A stretch of 37,398 nt of DNA from Planctomycetes bacterium GWF2_42_9 (GTDB taxonomy: Bacteria; Planctomycetota; Phycisphaerae; Sedimentisphaerales; UBA12454): NCBI GenBank assembly GCA_001825675.1, contig MHYA01000032.1:1-37398 (forward strand). The letters are read 5' to 3'. The notes beneath the pieces are model-generated. The model did not search any database. It saw only the letters and a program-made list of their open reading frames with translations, and was not told the origin of the DNA. Both the position numbers and the translations under genes were made by a program. Every line of letters begins with the position of its first letter. Positions within the stretch are counted from its first letter, which is position 1. Shown here in pieces: positions 16,875-23,318 of the stretch.

Positions 16875-16903
16875 ACTTTGTGCCTTCGTGTCTTAGTGGC
16901 TAT
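16875..16903 (+). repeat. GTGGCTAT-type short repeat, copy A
   Basis: Begins ACTTTGTGCC, ends CTTAGTGGCTAT, and lies 5 bases before the GT9 ATG. It is nearly identical to copies at 19105 and 19158 and inverted at 19061; weaker versions lie at 20099 and 21174-21262. All copies lie between 16.8 and 21.3 kb, around the LPS genes. Confidence 0.8.
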
Positions 16904-16908
16904 AAAAA

Positions 16909-17982
16909 ATGACAAAAGAACCCGACATCTTGAAATTGCTCTCAACTGCTGAAACCGAAGCGGACAGAAAAGCCACACGCGCGTTAATTATTCAGCCCGG
17001 TGCGATTGGCGATTGCGTACTTACGCTCCCGGTTGCGGAATTCGTGAGAAAAGCATTCAAAATCGGAACGCTTTCAATGCTCGGCAGAAGCCAATATATG
17101 CTGTACCTGCCGACAAGGAGTTGCATCGACAGCGTGCGCGATCTGGATTCGTTAGACCTGCACAGGCTCTTTATCCCTCATAAGGATTTCGAATTGCAGG
17201 ATAACGACCCGCTGATCCACGCCTTTTCAGGCTATCAGTATATTTTCAATTTTCTTACCGCCCCGGGCAGCGATTTCGAAAGCAACTTAACTTTCACCGC
17301 AAATTGCAGCAACTCTGTCGAAGTAACATCTCTGCTTGCAAAACCGCCCGCCGATTACAAACATCACATTACAAAATTTTATATCGATTCGATCATCGAT
17401 TCCTGCACCGGGTATTTCAACCGCAAACCTTCTTTGGCCGCATTGACAGGCAAAAAGAAACTTCTAAAACCGTCAAAATCTGATTTGGCGGCAGGCAGGC
17501 AAATTCTCGATTCTTATGGAATAAAAAAGAAATACCGCCCCGCCGTGATTCACCCCGGCAGCGGAGGCGTAAAAAAATGCTGGCACATTGATAATTTTTA
17601 TCTGCTCGCCGAGGAGCTTATCGAAGCGGGCGAAAGTGTCATTTTTATGCTTGGCCCTGCCGAGCAGGAACGTTTCGGCAGAAAACTTTTCGACAGGCTC
17701 TCACTAATCGCTCCTGTTATACTTGAAACATCGCTTTCGCGGACATTCCAGATTCTTTCCTGCTGCGGCTGTTTTATAGGCAACGACAGCGGAATCGCCC
17801 ATATCGCAGGCGTTTCAGGAGTTAATACCATTGTATGCTTCGGTGTTACCGACCCTGCCGTTTACGCCCCGATCGGCCCCAAAGTTAAAACCTTTAAATT
17901 TGAAGAACCTGATTTCACACAGCCTTCCTGCCCAGCGGTAGAGCAAGTCAGCCGGGCAGCCCTCAAATTCTTAAGTTCTTGA
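16909..17982 (+). CDS. Glycosyltransferase family 9 (heptosyltransferase-like)
   Basis: 357-residue GT-B enzyme that probably adds a sugar (heptose in characterised relatives) to the LPS core at the cytosolic face of the inner membrane. Seen: N-terminal LIIQPGAIGDCVLTLPVAEF, the Rossmann-type second domain starting at AVIHPGSGGVKKCWHIDNF, and the donor-binding GNDSGIAHIAGVSGVNTIVCFGVTDPAVYAPIGP. It stands first in the LPS cluster, in front of lpxD. The ATG follows a short repeat (copy A) whose TATAAA overlaps the possible -10 region. Donor and acceptor cannot be told from sequence. Confidence 0.88.
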   Translation: MTKEPDILKLLSTAETEADRKATRALIIQPGAIGDCVLTLPVAEFVRKAFKIGTLSMLGRSQYMLYLPTRSCIDSVRDLDSLDLHRLFIPHKDFELQDNDPLIHAFSGYQYIFNFLTAPGSDFESNLTFTANCSNSVEVTSLLAKPPADYKHHITKFYIDSIIDSCTGYFNRKPSLAALTGKKKLLKPSKSDLAAGRQILDSYGIKKKYRPAVIHPGSGGVKKCWHIDNFYLLAEELIEAGESVIFMLGPAEQERFGRKLFDRLSLIAPVILETSLSRTFQILSCCGCFIGNDSGIAHIAGVSGVNTIVCFGVTDPAVYAPIGPKVKTFKFEEPDFTQPSCPAVEQVSRAALKFLSS

Positions 17983-18006
17983 CCGTAAATATCTTTTCGT
18001 TATAAT
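17979..18006 (+). promoter_or_regulatory. lpxD promoter
   Basis: TTGACC (17979-17984), 16-bp spacer, perfect TATAAT (18001-18006). The -35 overlaps the stop codon of the GT9 gene. The leader of about 30 bases holds a TTAGGA Shine-Dalgarno. Confidence 0.75.
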
Positions 18007-18041
18007 ATCACGGAATTTGTCATTACTTTTTTAGGATAAAA

Positions 18042-19055
18042 ATGTCGAAAACTCTCGGACAATTAGCGGAACACGTTAACGGTAAAGTTATAGGCGATGC
18101 CAATATTGAAATTTCGGCGGTAGCAACCCTCGATACCGCAACGCCTTCGGATATTAGCTTTCTTGCAAATCCGAAATATTCACGTGCTATTAAGACTACC
18201 AAAGCCGGCGCAATCATCGTAGGCAAAGAAGCCCCCTGCCAGATTCCATTGATTGTCGCCGCAGACCCGTATTATGCTTTCGCGCAAATAGTGATCTTAC
18301 TGCACGGCCACAGGAAACATCGCCAGGAAGGTATTTCCGAAAACGCCAATATTTCTCCTTCCGCCAACATCGGCAAAAATTGCCATATTCACGACTTCGC
18401 GACTGTAAGCGATAACGCTGAAATCGGAGAAGGCACGGTTATTTATCCGAATGTATTTGTTGGCCCCAATGTAAAAATCGGGTCGAACTGTATTCTATAT
18501 CCTAGCTGCGTAATTTACGACCGCTGCATTCTCGGCAACAACGTAATCATAAATGCCAACACGACAATCGGAAAAGACGGCTACGGCTACGCGACCCACA
18601 AAGGCGTACATCATAAAATACCGCAGGTCGGCAAAGTGATAATCGAAGATGATGTCGAAATCGGCGGCAACTGCTGTCTGCAAAGAGGTGCTATCGAAGA
18701 TACGATCGTAGGTAAAGGCAGCAAACTCGGCGACATTATCAGCGTTGGGCACGGCGCGAAAATCGGCCCCTATTGCCTGCTCGTCGGTCAAATCGGAATC
18801 GCAGGCTCTACAACTATCGGCCATCATTGCGTCATAGGCGGCCAGGTCGGCATCGTTGGTCATATCAAAATTGGAAATTGCGTACAAATTGGCGCACAGG
18901 CAGGCGTAATAAACAGCGTACCAGATAACGCAAATATCGTCGGCACTCCGGCAATCGATGCTTCAATAGCAAGACGTGCGTATGCTTTGATCGAAGATTT
19001 GCCCGAACTTAAAAAAGCAATCCAGCGATTGGAAAAATCTGCTAATAATGAATGA
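18042..19055 (+). CDS. lpxD: UDP-3-O-(3-hydroxyacyl)glucosamine N-acyltransferase LpxD
   Basis: Third step of lipid A synthesis: transfers a hydroxyacyl chain from acyl-carrier protein to the 2-amino group of the UDP-sugar. 337 residues. The N-terminal uridine-binding domain (TLGQLAEHVNGKVIGDANIEISAVATLD, DISFLANPKY) is followed by a left-handed beta-helix of hexapeptide repeats (about residues 100-300; NIGKNCHIHDFATVSDNAEIG and so on). His237 in ISVGHGAKIG is at the position of the catalytic His of the E. coli enzyme. C-terminal helix after VGTPAIDASIARR. Own promoter and an AGGA Shine-Dalgarno. Strong evidence that the organism makes lipid A. Confidence 0.95.
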   Translation: MSKTLGQLAEHVNGKVIGDANIEISAVATLDTATPSDISFLANPKYSRAIKTTKAGAIIVGKEAPCQIPLIVAADPYYAFAQIVILLHGHRKHRQEGISENANISPSANIGKNCHIHDFATVSDNAEIGEGTVIYPNVFVGPNVKIGSNCILYPSCVIYDRCILGNNVIINANTTIGKDGYGYATHKGVHHKIPQVGKVIIEDDVEIGGNCCLQRGAIEDTIVGKGSKLGDIISVGHGAKIGPYCLLVGQIGIAGSTTIGHHCVIGGQVGIVGHIKIGNCVQIGAQAGVINSVPDNANIVGTPAIDASIARRAYALIEDLPELKKAIQRLEKSANNE

Positions 19056-19060
19056 CATTG

Positions 19061-19133
19061 TAGCCACGAAGGCACAAAGTCACTAAGAATAAAATATATT
19101 TAATACTTTGTGTCTTAGTGTCTTTGTGGCTAT
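19061..19133. repeat. Inverted pair of GTGGCTAT-type repeats (copies B and C)
   Basis: Copy B (19061-19087, minus orientation, reads TAGCCACGAAGGCACAAAG on the plus strand) faces copy C (19105-19133, plus orientation). The arms of about 27 bases pair imperfectly around a 17-base AT-rich centre, so the transcript between lpxD and lpxI can form a long hairpin. No T-run follows, so it is not a classical terminator. Confidence 0.75.
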
Positions 19134-19157
19134 TAGTATAAAATATAAATTATATAA

Positions 19158-19186
19158 ACTTTGTGTCTTAGTGTCTTTGTGGCTAT
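19158..19186 (+). repeat. GTGGCTAT-type short repeat, copy D, overlapping the lpxI start
   Basis: Identical in its core to copy C 53 bases upstream. The GTG at 19179-19181 inside the final TTTGTGGCTAT of this copy is the most suitable start codon of lpxI. Confidence 0.8.
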
Positions 19187-20015
19187 AAACAATACAATCG
19201 GTTTAATAGCAGGCGGCGGAAGACTGCCCTTCCTCATTGCCGCTGGTGCTCGGCAGGCAGGCCTGAAAATTGTTTGCGCAGGTCTCGGCAATAATCCAGA
19301 CCCGCAGCTTGCAAATGCTGTAGACTATTACACCGAAGTACCTCTTGCTCGCCCCGGCACATGGATTCGAAAATTAAAAAAGCAAGGCGTTACAGATACG
19401 ATTATGGTCGGCAAAGTCCGCAAGGAAAACCTTTATTCACCAAAGCGGATTCTCAAATATTTGCCCGATTGGCGTGCGATTAGAATTTATTATTGGCGTT
19501 TACGAAAAAACAACAAAATCGATCAAACAATCTTGCAGGCGATTGCGGATGAGCTTGCCTGTGGAGGTATTATTTTGCAGGACTCGACTAAATATTGCAA
19601 AGAGCATCTTGCCGACAAAGGCGTAATGACACGAACAAAACCATCTGCGGGCGTACAGGAAGATATTGATTTCGGATGGCAAATGCTCAAGAAAATTTCG
19701 GAAACCGGAATCGGCCAGGCAATCGCAGTTAAAGAAAAAACCGTTCTTGCGGTCGAAGCTGTAGAAGGAACAGGCGCGATGATCGAGCGTGCGGGCCAGT
19801 TATGCAGAAGAGGTAATTGGACGCTCTTAAAAGCTCCCCGCCCTGATTTAGATGTGCGTTTCGACGTGCCTTGCGTTGGTACTGAAACGATCGAATCGCT
19901 GAACAAAAACGGCGGCAGAAGTCTCGTCGTCGAAGCGGGCAGAACTATTATTATCGATAAACCGCAAACTATAGAATTGGCCGACAAACTCGGCATCGCT
20001 GTCATTGGTTGCTGA
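19179..20015 (+). CDS. lpxI: UDP-2,3-diacylglucosamine pyrophosphatase LpxI (DUF1009)
   Basis: Fourth step of lipid A synthesis, giving 2,3-diacylglucosamine-1-phosphate and UMP; LpxI replaces LpxH in many bacteria. N-terminal GLIAGGGRLPFLIAAGARQAG and VGKVRKENLY, and the C-terminal LpxI domain with QEDIDFGWQM, AVKEKTVLAVEAVEGTGAMIERAG and KAPRPDLDVRFDVPCVGTETIE, ending VVEAGRTIIIDKPQTIELADKLGIAVIG. 278 residues from GTG 19179. Two more in-frame codons (TTG 19161, no ATG) lie upstream in the same repeat. There is no Shine-Dalgarno other than weak GTG-rich sequence, so the start is inferred from the family N-terminus. Confidence 0.92.
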   Translation: MAINNTIGLIAGGGRLPFLIAAGARQAGLKIVCAGLGNNPDPQLANAVDYYTEVPLARPGTWIRKLKKQGVTDTIMVGKVRKENLYSPKRILKYLPDWRAIRIYYWRLRKNNKIDQTILQAIADELACGGIILQDSTKYCKEHLADKGVMTRTKPSAGVQEDIDFGWQMLKKISETGIGQAIAVKEKTVLAVEAVEGTGAMIERAGQLCRRGNWTLLKAPRPDLDVRFDVPCVGTETIESLNKNGGRSLVVEAGRTIIIDKPQTIELADKLGIAVIGC

Positions 20016-20028
20016 AGCGAAGCGAAAG

Positions 20029-20079
20029 CCCCCGAGTATTCAGAAATTTTCTATCCTCGACAAGAAAATTTGGAGGGGG
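20029..20079. repeat. Long palindromic hairpin after lpxI
   Basis: Perfect 9-bp core AAATTTTCT/AGAAAATTT (20044-20052 and 20063-20071) with a 10-base loop, enclosed by CCCCC (20029-20033) and GGGGG (20075-20079). It starts 14 bases after the lpxI stop and is followed at once by another TGGCTATAAAA. The bases just before it, GAAGCGAAGCGAAAG, resemble the palindromic element inside the kinase gene. No T-run: a repeat or RNA-stabilising hairpin is more likely than a terminator. Confidence 0.65.
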
Positions 20080-20098
20080 TGGCTATAAAAAAAGTTAT

Positions 20099-20153
20099 AT
20101 CTCTGTGGTCTCTGTGAACTCTGTGGCTAAATAAAAATTGTAACTCTGTGGCA
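20099..20153 (+). repeat. Diverged GTGGCTAT-type repeats before the kinase gene
   Basis: Three CTCTGTGG-type units (TCTCTGTGGTCTCTGTG, ACTCTGTGGCTAAAT, ACTCTGTGGCAAAA), a variant of the repeat at 16875 and 19158. The last one ends 5 bases before the kinase ATG. Confidence 0.55.
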
Positions 20154-20158
20154 AAAAA

Positions 20159-20974
20159 ATGTTTTATAAAAAAATTATTATCGCAGACAATTTCCCGCAG
20201 GGATTTGAACCTTCACAAATTCAAATTCCTGACGGCAGAAGAGCGGACTTTGAAAAGCTCGCCTCTTCTAAAGCTGCTTTGGTTCTGAAATTTAATATTC
20301 TCTTCAAGGCAAAAGTTTACAGCATTGTTTTAAAAAAATATTTCATTCGCAACATTTCCGATTTTTTCAAATCATTAATTTTGCCTTCGCGTGCTCAAAG
20401 GGCATTTAAAGCAGGCCAAATGCTCATCGCAAACGGCTTTTTAACTCCGCCAATGGCCGCTTATGGCAGAAATTTTTTGATGACTATGGAAATTCAGGGC
20501 AGCACGCAATTTTTTATCCTTCTCGGCACTTTGCCCGCTGAAAAAAAGAAACAAATGGTCGAGCAGTTCGCGCAAACCATCGGCAAAATGCACGACAAAG
20601 GAATTTTCCACGGCGATTTAAGACTTGGCAATATCCTCGTTAAAGAAAACTCCCTCTGTCATTCTTCGAAGACCCCTTCGGGGGAGCGAAGCGAAGCGGA
20701 GTCGAAGAATCTGTTAAAACAAGAAAATTTCCAATTCTACTTCCTCGACAACGAGCGAACCAAAAAGTTTGAAGTAATCCCCTGGAAATTAAGAATAAAA
20801 AATCTCGTTCAGATAAATATAGACAGAAACAATGTTGACGAAAATGATAGAAAGTTATTCTTCGATATTTATTTAGCCCAGCAGACAAAACCTATTGATG
20901 CGCACAAACTCGCGGAAGATGTAATCGCAAAAACCAACGCCCGTCTCAAAAAAAAAGCCCCTTTGTCATTCTGA
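20159..20974 (+). CDS. Lipopolysaccharide kinase-like protein (Kdo/WaaP-type) with an internal repeat insertion
   Basis: 271-residue eukaryote-like kinase fold of the LPS kinase superfamily, which phosphorylates Kdo or heptose of the LPS inner core at the cytosolic side. Catalytic loop HDKGIFHGDLRLGNILV has His151, Asp153 and Asn158; the metal-binding Asp is probably Asp197 in FYFLDNE, an LPS-kinase-like form of DFG. Between Asn158 and Asp197 are 38 residues, some 24-26 more than expected; residues 167-186 are coded by a palindromic repeat (20661-20710) inserted in frame. The last residues (LSF) and the stop codon come from another dispersed repeat (20964 on). Fourth gene of the LPS cluster. 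Activity is plausible since the insert falls in a surface loop, but it could be a decaying gene. Confidence 0.72.
   Translation: MFYKKIIIADNFPQGFEPSQIQIPDGRRADFEKLASSKAALVLKFNILFKAKVYSIVLKKYFIRNISDFFKSLILPSRAQRAFKAGQMLIANGFLTPPMAAYGRNFLMTMEIQGSTQFFILLGTLPAEKKKQMVEQFAQTIGKMHDKGIFHGDLRLGNILVKENSLCHSSKTPSGERSEAESKNLLKQENFQFYFLDNERTKKFEVIPWKLRIKNLVQINIDRNNVDENDRKLFFDIYLAQQTKPIDAHKLAEDVIAKTNARLKKKAPLSF
20661..20710. repeat. Palindromic element inserted in frame in the kinase gene
   Basis: Perfect 9-bp terminal inverted repeats ATTCTTCGA (20661-20669) and TCGAAGAAT (20702-20710), with an inner CCCCTTCGGGG hairpin and a GAAGCGAAGCGGAG tract. Preceded by TGTC and followed by CTGTT, as in the intergenic TGTCATTCT...GAATCT family. 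Short direct repeats AAAGAAAAC (20642) and CAAGAAAAT (20720), 78 bases apart, flank it, so the net insertion would be 26 codons. Confidence 0.75.
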
Positions 20975-21015
20975 ACGAAGCGTCAGCGAAGTGAAGAATC
21001 TCGTCTCTCAAATCT
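20964..21015 (+). repeat. Dispersed repeat, TGTCATTCTGAAC...GAAGAATCTCGT family, copy 3
   Basis: TTGTCATTCTGAACGAAGCG ... AGTGAAGAATCTCGTCTCT, the same ends as the copy at 600. The TGA of the kinase lies in its CATTCTGAAC segment. Confidence 0.75.
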
Positions 21016-21070
21016 AAAATTTCATCTATCCGCTTTAAGGCAAAATCGCAAAGCGATAAAAAAATAAAAT

Positions 21071-21119
21071 AATAACCTCGGACAAAGTTCACTTTGGGAG
21101 AGGTTGTTTTTATTTTTTT
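21071..21119. terminator. Bidirectional terminator between the LPS cluster and pheS
   Basis: AATAACCTC/GAGGTTGTT stem (21071-21079, 21100-21108) with an inner CAAAG-TTCA-CTTTG helix, followed by TTTATTTTTTT. A-rich sequence on the left side gives T-runs on the minus strand, so it can serve both directions. Confidence 0.8.
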
Positions 21120-21173
21120 ACAGTGTTCGCAGAACACGCCTTAAAGCAAACAGCGTAATCCGCGTCTAAATAA

Positions 21174-21262
21174 AACTTCGTGTTCCTTCTTTTCTTCGTG
21201 GTAAAATAAATCTTTAAAAACTGGTCATAAATTTCTTCGTGTCTTAGTGCCTTAGTGGCTAT
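21174..21262 (+). repeat. Two more GTGGCTAT-type repeats
   Basis: A diverged copy (21174-21203, AACTTCGTG ... TTCTTCGTGG) and a better one (21233-21262, TTCTTCGTGTCTTAGTG ... TTAGTGGCTAT). No gene starts after them on the plus strand. Confidence 0.65.
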
Positions 21263-21263
21263 T

Positions 21264-21586
21264 TAAAAATTCGCAATTAAAAAAAACTACATTTTCAAAA
21301 TTTACGCACGTTTTTTAAATTTCGCGCTTTTTTTTTTAAATAGATGCAAGTTTGAAGGTTTGAAATTTATCCTCAAAAAACGACCCTCATCATTTTTCTG
21401 AAAACAAAGCGTTTTTAAAATATGCGCAGGCGCCTTCTGTGAAAAATCACAAAAAAACCCGAAAAAACCGGAATTTTCCCGATTTTTCTATGAAAAAGTC
21501 TCGAAAAACACTGAAAAAGTCCCGATTTTACCCATGTTTTTTGACCCGATTGCGCGAATTTACGAACACCTTGCGTGGTTTTGATG
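21264..21586. other. AT-rich, low-complexity 3' flank of pheS
   Basis: Homopurine/homopyrimidine-rich stretch with A- and T-runs and recurring words (CCCGAAAAAACC, TTCCCGATTTTT, GTCTCGAAAAA, GTCCCGATTTT). On the minus strand an imperfect hairpin around 21468-21490 followed by T-runs may end pheS transcription. A GTG-started frame of 64 codons (21439-21633) reads as a Lys/Arg-rich product and overlaps pheS antisense; I do not regard it as a gene. Confidence 0.45.
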
Positions 21587-22576
21587 TTAGAATTGCTTCA
21601 AGAAGCGGATATCATTTTCAAACAGCAGTCTAATATCAGTAATGCCATATTTTCGCATCGCGAGTCTTTCGATACCGAAACCAAATGCCCAGCCGGTATA
21701 TTTTTCACTGTCGATGCCGACCGCGTTAAATACGTTCGGATCAACCATACCGCAACCGCCGACTTCGATCCATTTTTCGCTGCCGTCTTTTGTAACGAAT
21801 AATAAATCAACTTCAGCGCTTGGCTCTGTGAATGGGAAGAAACTCGGCCGCAGTCTCCATTTAACATCTTTGCCGAAAAATACGGAAATGAATTGTGCGA
21901 TAGTGCTTTTCATATCGACCATCGAAACGCCTTCATCAACGACAAGCGCCTCAAGCTGGTGAAACATAAACATATGAGTCGCATCGACGGTATCCGGCCT
22001 GTAAACTCTGCCCGGAGCAACCACCCGAATCGGCGGTTTCTGTTTTTCCATCGTACGAATTTGAATTGTCGAAGTCTGACTTCGCAAAAGTTTATCTAAA
22101 TCTATGCAGAAATTATCTGATGGGTCTCTTGCGGGATGTCCTTCGGGAATGTTAAGAGCGACGAAATTATGCCATTCGTCCTCGACTTCCGGCCCATAAG
22201 CAATACCAAAACCCATTCTGCCGAAAATCTCGATAAGTTCGTTAATTGTCTGTGTGATGATATGAGGTCTGCCAAGCTGAAAATCAACCCCCGGCAGCGT
22301 AACATCCACCATTGGCCCTTTTCGCACTTGCTTGCCCGCCATTGCAGCTTTGACATTTTCAAACGCTTCAGTTACTTCAGTTTTGATCTTATTGGCAAGC
22401 GCACCGGCTTCCTTTTTCTGTTCCGCCGGGAAAGAACCGATTTTACTCAACATATCCGTTACTGTACCTTTGCGGGCCAGAAAACGAATGCGGAATTCCT
22501 CAAGCTCTGCCGGATTGGTTACCGATTTGAGCGATTCGAGTGCTTCCTTACCGATTTGTTTGAATGTATCAAGCAA
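21587..22576 (-). CDS. pheS: Phenylalanine-tRNA ligase alpha subunit
   Basis: Catalytic subunit of the alpha2-beta2 enzyme. 329 residues. N-terminal coiled coil (about 1-90), then the class II core: GRPHIITQTINELIEIFGRMGFGIAYGPEVEDEWHNF (motif 1 region), LLRSQTSTIQIRTM (the usual LLRTHTS is here LLRSQTS), VAPGRVYRPDTVDATHMFMFHQLE (motif 2), and AFGFGIERLAMRKYGI (motif 3). Last gene of the thrS-infC-rpmI-rplT-pheS operon; pheT does not follow and must lie elsewhere. A stop codon stands two codons upstream and no ATG is available, so TTG 22576 is the likely start. A CCCCCGC/GCGGGGG hairpin holds the only purine-rich sequence before it. Confidence 0.95.
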   Translation of the reverse strand: MLDTFKQIGKEALESLKSVTNPAELEEFRIRFLARKGTVTDMLSKIGSFPAEQKKEAGALANKIKTEVTEAFENVKAAMAGKQVRKGPMVDVTLPGVDFQLGRPHIITQTINELIEIFGRMGFGIAYGPEVEDEWHNFVALNIPEGHPARDPSDNFCIDLDKLLRSQTSTIQIRTMEKQKPPIRVVAPGRVYRPDTVDATHMFMFHQLEALVVDEGVSMVDMKSTIAQFISVFFGKDVKWRLRPSFFPFTEPSAEVDLLFVTKDGSEKWIEVGGCGMVDPNVFNAVGIDSEKYTGWAFGFGIERLAMRKYGITDIRLLFENDIRFLKQF

Positions 22577-22585
22577 GATTGTTTA

Positions 22586-22606
22586 GCCCCCGCAACTTTG
22601 GCGGGG
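22586..22606 (-). promoter_or_regulatory. Hairpin in front of pheS covering its Shine-Dalgarno-like G-run
   Basis: Perfect 7-bp GC stem CCCCCGC/GCGGGGG with a 7-base loop in the 53-base gap between rplT and pheS. The GGGGG arm ends 9 bases before the TTG start of pheS. No T-run follows in the direction of transcription, so it is not a terminator; control of pheS translation or mRNA processing is possible. Confidence 0.5.
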
Positions 22607-22629
22607 GATTTTGCTAACGCAAGCAGTGG

Positions 22630-22977
22630 TTATCCACGTACTTTTTCAACGATGACATCGAATGCGGCCGGATCTGCTATTGCTATTTCGCTGAGCATTT
22701 TTCTGTTCAGAGCGATATTTGCTTTCTTCAATCCGTTGATCAGTTCACCATATCTGATTTTGCGCATTTTGCATGCTGCGTTCAAGCGAGTGATCCACAA
22801 GGCTCTGAATTGTCTTTTTTTCAGTTTCCTGCCGACTCTTGCGAAAACTTCAGACCTAATTACTCGTTCCTTGGCAAGCCGATATGTCCGGCCTGGACCG
22901 CCCCGCTGTCCTTTAACTCTTTTAAGGATACGTTTTCTTGCTTTACGGGTCGCTGACCCTTTAATTACACGTGGCAT
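22630..22977 (-). CDS. rplT: 50S ribosomal protein bL20
   Basis: 115-residue basic ribosomal protein that binds 23S rRNA early in 50S assembly. N-terminal MPRVIKGSATRKARKRILKR and the LRALWITRLNAACR-type segment (here FRALWITRLNAACKMRKIRYGELINGLKKANIALNRKMLSEIAI) match the family over its whole length. AAGGA Shine-Dalgarno 10 bases before ATG. It lies 15 bases after rpmI, the usual pairing. In other bacteria L20 represses this operon; I see no certain L20-binding mimic here. Confidence 0.97.
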   Translation of the reverse strand: MPRVIKGSATRKARKRILKRVKGQRGGPGRTYRLAKERVIRSEVFARVGRKLKKRQFRALWITRLNAACKMRKIRYGELINGLKKANIALNRKMLSEIAIADPAAFDVIVEKVRG

Positions 22978-22992
22978 TTAAGCTCGTCCTTA

Positions 22993-23190
22993 TTAATCAA
23001 TGTCTAACATTTCTTTCATTACATTCGCGTAAACTTTAGGAATAACGATCGCTCTTCCCAGTTTGCGGCGTCTTTTAGCGGATTTACCGCTCATAAGATG
23101 ACCCATAAAACTTGTATGAGCCTTAATTTTACCGGCGCCGGTAACTTTTACACGTTTCTTCAAACCTTTATGTGTTTTTTTCTTCGGCAT
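22993..23190 (-). CDS. rpmI: 50S ribosomal protein bL35
   Basis: 65-residue, very basic ribosomal protein: KKKTHKGLKKRVKVTGAGKIKAH, then GHLMSGKSAKRRRKL, as in the family. An AAGG box stands 9 bases before the ATG. A promoter-like sequence at 23236-23264 lies between it and infC, so rpmI-rplT-pheS may also be transcribed separately from thrS-infC. Confidence 0.96.
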   Translation of the reverse strand: MPKKKTHKGLKKRVKVTGAGKIKAHTSFMGHLMSGKSAKRRRKLGRAIVIPKVYANVMKEMLDID

Positions 23191-23235
23191 ATTTCACAAC
23201 CTTATAACTCTTGTTTATAAAAATTAAAGAATGGT

Positions 23236-23264
23236 ATATTATCACCCTCCAACCGGAAGGTCAA
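23236..23264 (-). promoter_or_regulatory. Internal promoter before rpmI
   Basis: Minus strand: TTGACC (23259-23264), 17-bp spacer, TAATAT (23236-23241; a GATAAT overlaps at 23238-23243 with 15 bp). It gives a leader of about 40 bases for rpmI. Confidence 0.5.
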
Positions 23265-23281
23265 CAATAAAGTAAATAACT

Positions 23282-23315
23282 AAAAGTGAAAAATTAAATC
23301 CGAATTCTCACTTTT
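23282..23315 (-). terminator. Hairpin between infC and rpmI (possible partial terminator)
   Basis: AAAAGTGA..AATT/AATT.TCACTTTT stem of about 12 bp with one bulge, starting 3 bases after the infC stop. The 3' arm ends in TTTT but no longer T-run follows. It could weaken read-through from infC and so set the infC to rpmI ratio. Confidence 0.4.
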
Positions 23316-23318
23316 TCA

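Noticed and set aside
16861-21300. CRISPR array in the repeat-rich LPS region
   Set aside because: Repeats are unevenly spaced, in both orientations and without uniform spacers; no cas gene present.
21439-21633. 64-codon Lys/Arg-rich frame from GTG
   Set aside because: Lies in A-rich low-complexity DNA, lacks a Shine-Dalgarno and overlaps the pheS end antisense.
22136-22981. 281-codon plus-strand frame across pheS and rplT
   Set aside because: Antisense shadow of two certain genes; product shows no fold or motif.
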